Below, one piece after another: positions 1 through 15,528 of a stretch of DNA of 64,000 bases (positions within the stretch are counted from its first letter, which is position 1; each line of letters begins with the position of its first letter). The DNA comes from Balanoglossus misakiensis (Eukaryota > Hemichordata). The DNA is taken from positions 186,001-250,000 of the forward strand of contig CM082586.2 of NCBI GenBank assembly GCA_040954595.2. The letters are read 5' to 3'. The translations under genes and the position numbers were made by a program. Under the pieces are notes generated by a model that made no database searches, was not told where the DNA came from, and saw nothing but the letters and a program-made list of their open reading frames with translations.

Positions 1-3000
1 CTCTATTGAACAGAAAACTGTTTAACACTATTTCAACACAAATTATCAGAGAAGAACACCACCCCATCCATCATGGTTAGAATGAAGGTTACTTTATCCG
101 GGCGATAATAGCAGCTGCATGCAGATCCTTTCACGTTAGAGACGTTCAGCTCTGCAGTTTGATCTCTTACCACTGTTAAATAGAGAACTACAGGAAAATT
201 CAAAACAGCCTTGAATATAGAAATGCAAGAGAACATTACAAAGAGTTTTAAGAAGCAGTACCATGAATGTAAATATTGCTCACGTTGAAAGGTTCAGGTC
301 ATGCGAGTGTGAATAGAGATGTCACTTTGAGTTAGTAACTAGTTTAGGTTGCTAGGCTCTACTTGTTGTAGGAAGTAGCATATTTGAAGTGCAATGTAGT
401 TGTAACACCTCTATACTTTTTGACTTGCTTCCTTGAGGTGAAATATTTCAGCTACTTTTCCATTTCATTTCCTCCTTCTGAATTGAAACGATCAACTCAA
501 AGAAGAGGGCACTTCACAGCTGTCAGCTGCTTCGTAAAAATGACAGCACTAAATGTTAATATTTGGCAAATACTTGAAAATTGATTGGCATTTTGACCGC
601 ATTATTTCTTTTCTTTAAAGATAATGTCTATGGACTTTGTTGACAACAAAGCCTAGCCAGTAAACTTTTCCTTTGGTTAAGCAATGGTCTTGGATAACGA
701 ATTAAAATGGATGGAAAGGCAGAAATATGGAAATCAACATTGCTACATTATCAACAAATATCAGCACAGGTGCAATTCAATGATGAGAATTGTTTGGTTC
801 ATGCACTACCAGTTTTCAATGATGAGAATTTGAACTGTACTGTTAACTATCTTTGAATGTCTAAGATAATGATTGGCTTTGGATCAAAACCATTTTCTAT
901 TTGCTTCTTCACATTTGGTCATTGTGAAAATCATGTGTTGATTGCAGGTAACAAGGAAGACGGATCTACATTAAAACCTTACACTCACTGCGGTAAACCA
1001 CTGGACTCTTTCAAAAGTAGCAGCTCGATGCATTGCCCATTATACAGCGGAAATAGCGGCAAAGCATGTGAGAATATGTATACAGTCTTGGAGGATTCTG
1101 AAAAACACTCCACTGAGAATAACCATCGAGTATCTGTGCGTCACTTATAGACAGCCATTAGGCACATCTGTTGGATCATCAGTCATGATGTTGCCACAGT
1201 TACAAGCGATGTTGCCATGGTTGCAATACAATATTGTGTCAAAGATGGCAGGCATCTGTACGTTTAGTTGGTACTTCACGTTGGAACTCAGATTCCTAAA
1301 TGTCCCTAAGAAATGCATTTGGCACTTGTGCATTGGGTTAATAAGCCACGCTTTTCTTAAGAAGTCAGCGTCATTTTTGATGTGCACGTGATTGGAATAA
1401 TAATGGAGTCACGCCTAATTGCTTCGCAACTACAAGATTTCCAAAATGATCAAAAGATCAGCATACATCTTTGTACTATGTGTTTTACAACATGCACATG
1501 AATCAAAGAAACATTGCTACATATCTCACATGCTGTCATACTACATATAGTATATAAACAGGGTTACACACCCCTGCAGAGTATTCTGTATAAATGATCT
1601 GATAAAAAATCTGATATAAAAAACTAATCATACTGAAACAATCACTGGTAAGAAAAAAACACACATAACTTGATGTCAAAATATTTTATTTGTATTTCAA
1701 TTCCTCCTTGTCTATAGACTTAAAATTACTCGATCTCAGTAAGTCTTGTGGGAGTTAAATACCACGAAAATTAATGATTGCATTCTGAGGAACTGATTCT
1801 TTTCAGTCATTGACAGTGCAAAGTACTCCAATAAATATTCAGCAATTAAGATAAAAGTTCACAGTACTGTCGTCCAATTTCCTTGTCTCTGTATGTTGTA
1901 AAAGACTTTTGGTGAACCAACTACTCCATGTGACCTTAGCTGTTGACAAGACCTGACGAGAATCTCATTATTATTTTTGTAAAACCTTTAAATAAATTGA
2001 CCTTAGGTGCCATACAACTTATTACAAGACGACTGCCCTTGACTAAGTCAATCAGGCTTTTAATGCAGAAAGAAAACACCAGGGTTCTACAAATACAAGT
2101 TCAGGAGTCTGAAAATCTATGATTATTTCTTGTTGGATTTCTCTGATGACTTCAACAGATTTGAGTTTTTATTACTTGAAGTACTTTCTAAGGGCACAAT
2201 GAACTAGTAACTCTTCACTGATTCCAATGATCTCAACTCCCAAGTATGCAGTTTTAAATGTAAGATTATAGTTTGTTGTATTTCACCTTAGACTGGCCCA
2301 TCTCTAATATTGATTTTCACACAAGTCTGTGCATGGCTGCATAAACCAACTATGGTATGGTCTATCTACTGTAGCAGGAATTTCCTGACTATGACAAAAA
2401 ACAAAGGAGAGCTCACACCAAGGGAATGAAAATTTCATCACCATTTCAAACTAAAGACTATTCTCCCTAGAGCAATATCACATCCTCTAATCACTACAAA
2501 CTGAAACGAATACACCACACAGAAGGTAACTCCATACCAGCTTGATAATTAGATTGTATAACTAAGCAGGGGTTCAGGTGTTCCAACAGACAAGGAGAAA
2601 CCTTTTTCCACATCATCTTAGGCTATTTCTAAGAATCAGAGATCCTAAGTAACTTCCAAAGTATATTTCTGTCACCTTCACAGCAGAATTCTACCTATTA
2701 CTTTATTCATATTCCACAGTTGGGTTTACCGTTTGCTAGACAGGGGAAAGACCAGACAATACCATGGTTATCATTTCCTCTGGAAGAAGCTGTACTCACT
2801 CTAATGCCACAGTTCAACTCACACCATGCAATTATCTCTTGCCCACATTCACATATTTAAGACGTTACAGTATAAAAATGATTGAAAATTTTAGTATGGC
2901 TATGCCAAAGCAGTCACATTTCCAGGTAAACGTAGAAATAGAATGGAGATTTACATTCAAAGGATCACAAAGCTGCTTTCTTGGGAGGAGATTTATGATG

Positions 3001-6000
3001 GTAGTCACCATGGTAATGGTAATCAATCCCTTTCAATCACCATACACTGTAGAAAATGAGAAATAGGGTTGGACATCATATCAATTTGCCATTTTTATTA
3101 TCATCCATCTTTACAATTTTTTTACCAGTTGTATGATTCCTTGCGGTGTTGTGTGATATGCCCGATGTGATGAATTGTAAGATACATGTACTGCCCAAAT
3201 GAAAGGGATGAAAAGAAATAACATGGACAGCTTTTAGGTGTTGTCGGTCTGCCTTGAAACTGTGGTTGTGAAGGACAGTATGGCAAGATGTTACCAGCAG
3301 AGAGGGAGGGGGAGACTCAGACACAGAAATAAAAGAGAATTGGGTGACTGACCTGAAACAGATGTTACCAGCACAGAATACTGGCCATTTTTTTGTCAAA
3401 TTGTACATTGAAAAATGGATAATACTACCGATTCATTCAACAAAAATGTCACAGATTCCTAAGAATGTAACCAGTACAATTTTTGGTATAGTCATGGCCA
3501 ATTTTATTAGTAGATGTAGAAAACAGATCCTAATTATATAAAATATTATGTGCTAATAATATATATCACATGATCAGGGTTAAATCCCATGATCCAATGC
3601 TTTAATGTGGTGATGTAAGCACATTAGAATGGTCATGTTTACACACATCATTGCATTATAGTCTATCGTTTTGTACCAATGTATCACACACAGCTGTATA
3701 CATATCTCAGGAAATGTACAGTAATGTCATACATCAATTATTTCATTTCAACTCAAAATAAAACTGTCGATAACCACGTCTCTACTATCAATCAATAAAT
3801 TAGAGTTTAATTATCATCAGAATTTCCATGAAAAAAATTCTAATGAGATATGACCCACGCAGTTATTAAATATGCGAGTTTATTCAAATTGATCTTCGTC
3901 CATATGTGCATTTATTGGTATCCATAGCAACAAGGCAGTCAATGAAACAGTAAATAATGCTGTACAACATACAGGTAGACGACCTCAAAGACCTGAATAA
4001 ATAACATATGTGTCAGTAAGGTTAATTGTTCATAAAACTACCAGAAATCTGTCTGGTGTTAATGCTTTGTTATACGGTCAATATGGAAACTGATTGCATT
4101 ATTATGAGTGACTTTATGCATACTATTCAAATAAAACAATACAATCAACTATTCTTGGTTGTACTATTGAAAAGATACAAACATTGCCAAATGTGATGCA
4201 AATCCTGAATGGGTTTGCATCTGAATTACACGTGAAATCAACTGTGTGAATGTTATAAACATGTTTATGATTATCATGATACCACTGTGAGAAACTGAAA
4301 CTTTTTCAAAATTTTCACAATGATGAAACTCTATCATAAATGGCATTTATAAGTGAATTATACAAAAATTCTTATAATTCTTGTACTCATTTTAATAGCT
4401 AGTATTTTGCAGAATTCTGAGGTTTTGAGAAACTTCATTTGATGCCAAAATCAAAATCATTCCGTACATGGCTATTAACCTAGGTGGACTCGCAAAAAGT
4501 GCTGGTAATCCAATCTCATGGTCTGGCCTTGTTCTGTTGCTGTTAACATTCAAAACTGTGGGAAAAACCTCCAACACATCTGTAGGCAAATCACTCCTGT
4601 GGATTTTTCCAAAGAGTCTCTATTAATAAACCATTCAGAGATAACGTTTATTTATTGACTCAATTGTGATGCGTTGCGTCAAGCTAATCAGGGTGTACCA
4701 TATGATGGATTCAGCTCCCCTTAAGGGATTTGAAAACACGGAAAAACGTGGGATGTATCAAAACCACTCTCTGGTGGATCAGCAGACTACATGTACCTGT
4801 ATATGACAGACTCAATTGTGTGCCACTTTATAATTCAAAGTGTTCTGCGATACTCAAACATGACATGCATTAATAACAATGAACTATATGTTGTTCTACA
4901 TGTATTAACATATTCAATGTACCACAAATATATTTTGATATAATTTATTTATCATTTGTGTTTTATGTGAGTACAGGTTTTTACATGACATGGAAAAATG
5001 GCTAAAACGAGAGCCAACTATGGCAACTCAATTTGATAGGGAAGCTCTACTGGGAGGTATTTTCACAGCCCACTGAGCATTTACAGGAACATAACTTAGA
5101 TGTAAAAATTCAATTTACTAGATTTAATGGGAAGACTTATTGAGTGTCGTTTTTAACACTGAAAACCAATAATTTGGCAAACCTTAACCTTTGTATGTGT
5201 AATGGAAACTTCACTTTTTACATGTAATATGAATTTGGTTCAAAGATTTCCTTGACAACCCACCCATTTTACAGAAAGACTTGGTCTTGATTTGGACAAC
5301 TTGTCTAATGGAGCACATTGTCAGAGACAATTTCTGACACAGTATTGGATTGCATTTTAACAAGACTTGTCCATTTAGAAGAAATGGAGACAGAGAGACG
5401 GATTGTACTTGTTCTAAATCACGTCAGTGAATAATAGTTGGAGATAAAAAGGCCAGAGGTCATGATGCATACATCTTCAAGATTTGCACCATCTAAAATG
5501 ATATATTCACTTCTTAAGAAATCCTAGTGAACATTTATTGTGCGACAACTTTACAAGGAAAAGGCAAACTAAATTTGCCCTTTTAATACAAATAAAGTTT
5601 TGAATAAATGACTCATGAGAATGGTATCATTTCACAAAACAGATTTTAATTATGTCAAATATATCTTTGCGATCAGAATCAAATGTCAGATCATCTTCAC
5701 AGTTCCGTGCGCAACACTGTATCTCTGCAGTTATTTTTATCACACTTATTTCAGCAATGTGATTTTTACAGTGTAAAATTATCATACAAACATGCTTGGG
5801 GCTCTATCCTTCACGACTCGATTAAAATCCATGGCAGAAACTGATCAGACAAAACGATTTATTTTTAATATCAAATATTTTGAAGGCTACGGATTGCACT
5901 ACTCTGAGACCTGATATGAAACAGATTTATAAACATGATCAACAAATGAATTATAAGCATCCTTTCAGCACCATATGACCGTGACTTGGGACACTTCAAC

Positions 6001-9000
6001 ATTTAATTAAAATCTGTCACAAAACAAGCAAGGGAAAATAGATTTATTTGATTATTACAAATTATGGGCATGTCCTGCCTCCATTTTCTAATGAGTTAAT
6101 AAAACCAGGAGCTATTGTATCATGAAGATGGCATTAGTCTGATATCTTTAATGGTAGATTTACGACTGGCTGTTCTCAAGCTGCAAGTACCTCAAAACTA
6201 CAACAACTCACTTTTCATCAAGATTCAATTACACGCTGGATTAGGGAGAAATCCATTGCCTTATGTCTATGGCCAGCTGGAGTCTATGTTATTAGGTGCG
6301 TTTCTTGCTGTTGATACACGGGATAACAACTCAGGACAGATGCTTGCAGATAATGATGAATAGATGTCTCAGATCAGAAAATGAAAGTTTAAGTCTCTGA
6401 GATACAACTACTAATGCTTCTTATATTACAAAACTGTTCTGATATATTTTTCCTGAAACTGTTCCATCTGATGAGAAAATCTTTATAAACTTGTCACAAC
6501 ATGCATATATGCTGACATGTTAATAACCAATTACATATATCCTTATCTGTTTTTGTGGTAAGTAATGGCAGCTGATGAACAGCAAAAGTTACAAACCTGA
6601 TTTTCTGCCTGTTTGTCATTTGTGGACATGTGACTGTGAAGGGGAACATTTATTTCAATCCCAAACTTTCCAGATCTAATGTTTTTTGTATCCTCAGTAA
6701 CATTTCCTATTAACATCTCTCAGTGAAAGCTTAGGTTGTGACTGTTAACGCAACTAGAATTCCACTGAGATGTAAATCTTCAATTCCACTTGATCATGAG
6801 AAAAATTTGACACCAACAACTCCAGGTGAGGTGTTCTTGAAATACAGATAAAAAATAAACACAAAAGACTTCTTTTCTTTGCAAATCTTTTATGCAACTA
6901 TCCGTACCAGTAATAGTATGGTGTCTGCATACAAATTCAGATGGCAGATGCTATCAGTCTGGACAGCATATGCTTTCACTCCATGTTCAACTCATTGCTC
7001 TATGTAAACAGAGAAAAGACTTCCCACTAGGGGACTTCATTTGACTCTGTTACAGAGCAGTGTCTGTCTTGAGTCATAGAGTAGAATCTGTCCTATATCA
7101 ATGGCAGCCAGAAATCATACATCTATTTACAAGACATTGCATCATTTTTCTGGAAATTTTATCATTTTTATTAACATTATTAAAACATGATAGAAAGCTG
7201 ATGGTCTGCACATACATCAATGCACCTCAAGCTGTATTGTGTAGACCTGTGACTGTTAACACATCTACAAGCTTAACTTTCAAAAGGCAATTTCTTTTTT
7301 CTATCACTTTATTGAACTTCTGTTTGCCGTTATCAGTGAAATATTCTTTATCCTCTTGAAATCTTAAGGCACATTTTTTTTTGCTCAAATTCTAGACAAA
7401 ATAAAAACCAAGGAGATTTAAAATAAGTATTCTGGATTGATATTTACAAGCCCAACAGACTCCTGTTCAGAACCAAGCCTGGATGGCAACAACAGGTTTA
7501 AGTTTCAACTGGGCCCATTCATACATAGAGCACAGGAAGAAATAATCTCTGTGGGGAATAGTGGAGGAAATAACAGTGTCATGAAAACATCCACCTTTAA
7601 ATGGATGTTCGCAAGAAGCCATGGCAAAGTTCCAAGTACATTGTGCTCAGTTTATGACATGATGCCTGAGAAAAACAGAAACTGAGTGTTGTGCACATTT
7701 AGAGTAGCTTCCTTCATTTGAAAAACTGCAAATGAGAGGCATCAAAATAGATATAATGAGGGTAAAACAGGAACCATCAGAATAGAGCAAGGGTCTTTAA
7801 AAGGTCTACCAGGGTTAACAGGACTCCCTGCCTGCATGTAAAATGAAACCAATGTACTGCTGTTTAATTCACTATAATCTCTTCCTTTAGTCTGTGTACG
7901 GTAACATAAACATAGCCGAGAAATTACGACACAAAAACATATAAAATGAAAATCTCTATTTATCCATTAATGTAGTCAGCCATTTCTGGAAACAATTTCA
8001 TTATATCAAGATTATCCCGTGCAATGTATTTCAAATCACAAATACAGTCAAAGAATACTATCCAGAGTTCTTCCTGGGAAGTTCTGATTAGCATATGAAT
8101 TCAAATGATTGTTATGTTAATCAGTTCATACAGTTCCAAAAATATAAGAGAGTGATGGCCAAGTGCTAACGTTAACCTGCTCTAGGGAGAACACTGTTAA
8201 TGCATGCATTTAGATGGCAGTAACCAAAGACTATTTGTGAGCTATATGCCCAAGTGACGAAAGGTAAACTGATGGAAACAGATGTCAATCCCAAGTTGTG
8301 TCAAAGGCCAATGCAGAGGTTATGCCATAGGTTCCATAAAAAGCTCTAAGCTGTTATTAGCAAAGGTCAAAGCTAATTGCAACTTGTCTAGAGGACCCCA
8401 TCTTTCAAGAGATCATCTGAAACTCCTTGAATATCATAACATGAATACCACAGAGAAATAAATGTCACAGTTTGCAGAAACAAATACATTTTTCTTAAGT
8501 CGAAGGTCAATTAGGGTTATATCAACCTTGAAGGTCAATGTACTACAGTTGTTAACATATATCAAGGAATGTTGTGTACATGTACATGTATGTAGCAGAC
8601 TTGTCTTTGCACCATAGGTCTGTTACAGCATTGAAAACTTATGTATTCCTAATAACTGCCTATGATACACCTTTAATAGTGGCATGCTTTCAATTGGACA
8701 GAGAACTTTGTTCAATATTTCAGGGACAGTGGAAGAATATATCAGACTCAGACTTGACTTGGATGACTGTCCAATACCACAAAAGTTACGTCACCATTTT
8801 TTATTTGCAAGACTGAAAGTGTGTACAGGTCTGATCACAATCAATGGACAGTGTATGCATGTGTCTTCACAGCTCACTGGTGTGAAAATGTCCGCCCAGA
8901 CAGTAAAGACCATTTATAGGTATTAAATATTGTTCAGGGACCAACCCACAATATTGGTGGTACATGTATTTATAAATCACTTAGTCAACTAAACATGTAT

Positions 9001-12000
9001 TTGGGTTACACACAGGGCATGCTCTGTGTACAAACGCACTGACCCAGTAATATTAGATAGGACCATAAAAGCTACAATTCATACACAAAACAGTGACTGC
9101 AGAATAAAGAAGGGTGAACAAATCATTTTCAGAGCCAATAGGCACAGAGCTAATAGTTAAAAGTTACCCAGGCTTTTCCTCTAGCCCCGTAAGTCAGTAT
9201 TCCTTCATCTTAAAATTCCATGATCAGTTAGGTTTAGCTTCGACAAAATAATACTAAAAAAATTGATATAAAACTACATTGAACTATCTTGTGACTAGTG
9301 CTGAGAAATTCATTCACCCCTGTTTGACCATGATGAAATTGCTTTGATATTTGGTCAAAGGGTACATTATTGTGCATTTTGTGTTGGTGTCTTTGGGGTT
9401 ACAGACAGTGCATGCCCTCTATAGGAGATCAATGAACCTTGAATTGGATGATAAAGTGAGTCTACAGCACACTTAAGTTGGACATCTCGCTCACACCAAT
9501 GGCTACATAAAACTACACAACAGTTAACCATTCCTCAATAACAACAATCGCACTAGTACAATCTTAAGTGTGCCGATTAACGTCAATGTAATATAATATC
9601 ACTTATCACCATAAAAATGTTGAAATTTGATAGTAACGTCTATATGGAATCTTTGGTATTCCATGATAATTTAGAAATCATCTTTGGGGTCCTAAAATTA
9701 GATTTATTAAGTCATGAAGCAATAAGGTGTATCATATTACAATAATGGAGGTGGGCAGTGTACTTCAGAGACACGCAGGGTTTGATGAAGGACCCAAACC
9801 TCTCTTCATTTCTTTAATTTTATGATTTATGTGTGAAATACTACTCTCTTGACTCTCTCCCCTTACCTTGAAAGAAAAGCAAGTTGACTTCACTAGCTGA
9901 AAGACCGTAGGCATGTCCAGAAAGGACAAAGATTAATATTTATCATTGAATTGTATGGTTTATCGAGAGTCTTGTTAACTGCTTTAAAACAACACCTAGT
10001 TTTTAATCAAGCTTGAAGATTGTAATCACAGACAAGGTGTACCTTAGACATTTCCAGAAGTTTCTAGCATCAAATTACAAATTTGTGTAACTTGACACAA
10101 GAGCGACTGAGTTATACCATGTGAGATTTCAGTGAAACGGATGAAACATGACATTTGCAACATCATTAAAACATAATGAATTGTGGGATACACGTTACAA
10201 CCAGATTATATTTTCAAGGTAGAGTAATCTTAATACATGTATTACCTGAAGCACACCTTGGACAACCCTATCAGTTCTGCACAATACTCCATAGCATGGG
10301 CACTGATGACACGCATTTTTGTTGTAATGTTTACAGTTTATTATCATTTCTGATTCCATATATTCTGCCACTTTATTGTTTTAAAGTTTTCTGATTTAAT
10401 TTGCATAATTCCTGCAAATTTGCATCTCTGTCAAGAGCAGAAAAGTATACAATGCTCTCCTACAGCATAAATTTACATGTATCTCAGAGGTACGCCAATA
10501 TCTACACATATTTTACTACGCCACTGAACCCACCTGAGGTGTTGCAGCCAAAACGCAGCAAGGGAATAAAGCATTCACCATGACCTCAACCATTTCATTC
10601 AGCCATGGGTTAATGAGGCTAGATAGAACAGAGCACTTGAGAATTAAATTCTGTCAGCTCATAACATTCCATTTCCCAATACCCAAGCCAATCTGAGCTT
10701 AAGGCATGCACAGATCTATTTAGGTACAAATCTCTGCATCTACTGATGTGAATATATCGATCTTCCTAGCCTCTCCAACACACCTGTCTACTTTTGTAAT
10801 GTCATAAGAATCCATATAATAATTTAAGAAAAACACAACTATCCCAAACCAAAGGTCTGTGTTATGAAACTAATGTCAGAGCATCTATGGCCAGTGTTTC
10901 TGAAAGAGTGAACAAACCCTACTCTTTAATCTTGCACCTACACCAACCACATGAATGCAAGTGAAGTGTTCTCATACCTGTGACTCAAGAACAAAAAATG
11001 GGTAAAAATAAGAAAGACAGATTACAAGACAGACAATACGTGAGATGATGATCCATGATTTATGTTTCAACTTTCCCTTGCAAGTGTTGAGACATGGATA
11101 CTAAAAGATTACACGGAGAGACACTAAGCTCATAGTCATAAATTTTCTCTAATGTGGACACTGAAGCTATGATTATGTAGTGTACTTTTCCATGATGGCC
11201 TTGGGAACTGATGCTAAGTCTTTTCTATTAATTTTCTCTAAGACAAAAAACAAGTAATGAATGGAATAAGAAATTCGCAAACAGCCTCACTCAGTCAGAG
11301 ATTTATCGAAATTTGCAAAAACTACATTTGTAAATCCATGCCTTGTTTCAGGAGAATCAAAACAGGTCGGGATTATACACAGCATATCAAAGTCATGATC
11401 AAGTTGAAAAACAGGAGTAACTTCCGATGAAGTTTTGGTACCGGTACTCTCTGTTCGTGTAACTTTCTAGCTCTAATCCTACATCCTGTTGAGATATCTG
11501 CCAACACAGCTGGAGTACACAGAATACTGGCTTCATTGTTGGCAACTGGATGCAAGTCTAGACTTAAATTCAAATGTCAACAGTAAAGGTGTGTGTTGCA
11601 TACACATGTATGTAGGTGGTTATTGCTACAGGAGCTGCAATGAGCTTCACAGGTTTCTAATCTTGAAACTGCAGCCAGTACTCTGAACAAAAATACAAGG
11701 AAAAGTTATGGTCATGGAAACTAACCAACAGTTAAGTATATTTCCCCTTCAAAATGAAAATATGGATTGCTATAACCAAAACCAAAATTTCAGTGTCAAT
11801 AGACAGAAGACAAACAGCCTGTAAGCCAGTAGCAATAATGCGAGATTTCACTTTTGCTAATGGATGTTGTAAAATTTTAATTTTAAGCACATTAATCTTC
11901 ATAAATTTACAAGAATATTGCGCTTTTCAATTTTGCTAATGGACGAATAGTTTGAAATTTTAAATACATTTATCACCATAATGCATAATAAAATTGCGGA

Positions 12001-12587
12001 TCAAATCTGAGACTTTCGCCAAATCGATTGCTAGTATTACTTGAAGGTTTTTAATTTTGTAAAGAAACTTATTGTTATCGCATATCAAATATAACTCACG
12101 GCATAGTTTTCTTTCACTTTAGAAAAACTGCACATTTATGTTGCAGGTGTTATTGAGGTCACTGCAGTAGCTCCACGTCTAATGTCAGAGTTTTCAGATA
12201 TATCACCTCGTTAAATTACAAATGGGAAGTGTGCGTACTTGCAGCGCAATTTCTGGCGTTTTAACGCTGTACCTATCATGAATCACGCAGGGCAAATATT
12301 AACTTTAGCAACACAACTCAGCACCTGGGACCTTGGGATAAGACATAAAATGGCCAAACCATGCCACTGGCTAATCATTTTTTTAACATATGATCAAACT
12401 AGGCACATATTAGCTTTAAATTAGTGTACATACAATGTGTATGTTAAAACATCTGTCTGAAAACCACAGTAAAACCTATGATTGACAGTACTTCTGTACT
12501 CACACATTACTTTAAAAAGAACCTACCACACACATACATGTATAATGTGATTAAACCAATTGTCTGCTGTTAGCATCTATGGTATCA

Positions 12588-12601
12588 GTTACCATAGCAA
12601 C
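12588..12601. promoter_or_regulatory. Perfect X-box (RFX-type) motif
   Basis: The 14-mer GTTACCATAGCAAC fits the RFX X-box consensus (GTNRCC, AT spacer, RGYAAC) exactly. It lies about 9.5 kb inside the presumed kinesin first intron. RFX factors drive ciliary genes and some kinesins are ciliary, but no functional link is shown here and one 14-mer can arise by chance. Confidence 0.3.
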
Positions 12602-15326
12602 AATGATTCATTATCGCAATATCTGGCATTATCCATTAACAGCAGAAGACCCCCTAGCGGCTTAAAGGGGCATTTCAGTCCCTTGTTTTATTGAAATCAT
12701 TTCAATGGTAACTTTTGCTGGAAGATAAACTTGTTCACAAATGACATAATGTCGGAAAAGTCTACAGATATTGTTTCTCAAATGAATTAATCACCTCAAA
12801 AAATTGACAAGACTGAGTGGGACTAAACCATCTCTAGGTTCTGAGGTTGGCCGGATAAAATTCAATTTCATGGAGTGCTTACATTTAAGCTTTACACTAA
12901 AAGTAGATTACACTTTGAAAAAAGGCATTCCCTCCTTAACACAGATTTCTCCTTACTCAAAGTAGGTCACAAGATTTATACTCATTACTGCTAATTCTGT
13001 ATACAGTTCACCTCCAGAAAGAATTCTGTTTGAAATTTGAACAAGAAATGGTTTTCCTCTGGTCAGATACAAACCCTTTAAACTCAAGGTATCTGCTAAA
13101 TTTCTCCTCATCTAACGTCTTACTGTATGATTGCTAAATCTAGACTGAGTGATATGAACACAAGAAAACAATAATCTTGTGACATTACTGAGTATAGTTT
13201 GTATTTGAATAAATTAAATTTCATGTCAAGCGAGTATATCACAAGAATCTACAGAACTTTTACTAAGAAGAATTGAACAATTTTAGCTTGCTATCACATT
13301 CAAGAAACTGCACATAGTTCTCTACAAAATTCCATAGGATGAAATGGAACAAGGTAGAGAATTCATTTGTCAGCAATGACAATGGTTATTACACAAATAC
13401 AGGCAACATGTCAATCATGTATGTTGACAAGCAGAGTACCAAAAGTTACAACTAATATCCCTTAGATGTATTATTTTTTTGTGAAAGCTCTAAATTTAAT
13501 CCTGATTCAAGGACTTTCATTTAAATAAATAATTATCCCCTGAGACGTCCTCTATCCTTCCTATTTATTTTTTATGCAAGAGTTTCACAGCTGACATCGA
13601 TATTCTTGTTTTCAAATCTAAGACAGTTAGCTACCAGGCTTGAGGCTGTATTCATGCAATTGTGTTATCCTAACTCAATCAGTCTGGTTGACAGACTATA
13701 ATAAAGACACAGACTCTGAAATGAACTCGTCTGACAAGCCATGTCAGTAGGGAATTTCTAGTCACAATTATAAAGCAGATATCTTCCGAAAAGCCTGTCA
13801 CATGTTACCAGTGTCAGTATCTTAGTCTGCAATCATCCGGGATGATCTGATGAATATAAAAATTAGTTTGCTGAAACTTCTGTGAAAGAAAGAAGAGTGA
13901 TTTATTAGCATATGATAATTTAGTTGGAAGGATCAAAATCATCAAAACTTCTTCATGGGAGAGGCATGTATCTTGTGTAGAAAGAAGCAATGAAAATTTG
14001 TAATCTCACACGACAGCAAGAAATACTTGACACAGAACACATCATGAAACTCTAAGGAAGTCAGTCAGTGAAATATCTTTTCAGAGGAGGGAGGAGATAG
14101 GGGCAGAACTAGAACGAAGAAATAAGGTTTTTCATGTTCCAGCTTCTGTGATCAGCAGCCCCTTGAACCATTTCTGGTACTTCATTTGCTGTGACTTTTG
14201 AACGTGTGATAACGTTGAATCGAGATTTGTGTTTTTATGTATTCATATTGTAATTTTCACGATGCATATCAATACATCAAAAGAATATTGTCATATAATT
14301 AGTCTAGCTGCACTCAAACAACATATACATCACTTTAATGCAATGTTTACTCGTAAATGTTGTCGCTGATTAGTTGTAATCATTTTATTGGTGCCCTTGC
14401 TACAAACTACATTAGCTCATGGCCATTTACAATTTGAAGCAAATTACGCGTGCTTGTGATTTTCTTTTAGTGGCCATTTGGTGTATGTGAATTTACAGAC
14501 TCTGTCAAACAGTTAAGGTTACATGTATTTTGTGTAAGAACTTCCAATTTTTCTGTGTGGTTTGAATGTTTGTACAAACTGCAGGCTACACACCACATAT
14601 GGTTCTGAAATATTAAAACAATTCCATCAACCCTTACAAACATTGGTACAAATAACTTATCAACTGAAATGTTGGAGGTAAATGTATTACGACATACTAT
14701 TGAATATAATAAAGGTCAGTCTTAACAGCCTTCGATTCACTGTTGCATCAAAAACACTTTATCAGAAAGCCTTTTATACACACTTTCAGCTACCTGGTTA
14801 TTGACAACAATGTGTGTTGATTGTCATGACAATACCATGGGCCTAATTTCCCATCTGTCGTAAATATCTGTGATGGTTGGTTTCATAGCAATTGCGGATA
14901 TTTCCCGGGAATTCTCTGTTGTTCAGATGATGATCAGGGATCAATACAAATACATGTATTGTGGAAATTCTGAGACAACCTATCTAATGTAAACCCCACT
15001 TTTGTAAATTTCACTGGAATTTACTCTTTCTAGCGACAAAAACGTACTTTCATTTTAATTTGACTTTCAAACATCAGAACCATGATTGGCATTTCATTTT
15101 AGCAGAAAACACAAAGGTTTTAGTAAGAACAGTACTGTACAGCAATTTGGGAATAAGAAGTAAAACCTAGCAGACGCAATTAACTTGGCTAATATTAACA
15201 AGTCTCTAGGGAAATGACACTCATGAGGGAAATACTTTCACCTTCGGAGATGAAATTCATGAAATTAAGATGAAGGTAATATCCTTATAACAATGTGAAA
15301 CAGAATCCTCAAGAGGACACCTTTAA

Positions 15327-15379
15327 TTAAATATTCATGGTATGCTTGGTTGTGGATAATTATTCATGAATATATTTAA
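15327..15379. repeat. AT-rich inverted repeat around TATTCATG
   Basis: The left arm TTAAATATTCATG (15327-15339) faces the right arm CATGAATATATTTAA (15365-15379) across a 25-bp spacer; the arms match apart from a two-base insertion. The spacer holds a TTATTCATG word of its own. It could be a cruciform-prone AT-rich element or a cluster of homeodomain/POU-like sites. Confidence 0.4.
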
Positions 15380-15528
15380 TGAACAATTCCTTGAGTAGCC
15401 CCAGGTATCGTTTTTTTCCCCTCTTCCTTCAAAATTTAAAATATTGGTTTGTAATTTACTAAGTGGATAAAAGATATGCAGGAACAACTGATTTTTTTAC
15501 ATTCTTTAGCACGTGGCCCTTTCGTAAC

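Noticed and set aside
3570-3600. tRNA-like B-box word (GGTTAAATCCC)
   Set aside because: No matching A box, no cloverleaf and the B box deviates from consensus; no tRNA gene was found in the window.
9868-9897. Possible 30-nt minus-strand exon bounded by TTTCAG and GTAAGG
   Set aside because: Splice consensus alone; the encoded residues do not fit a kinesin motor domain and no reading frame supports it.
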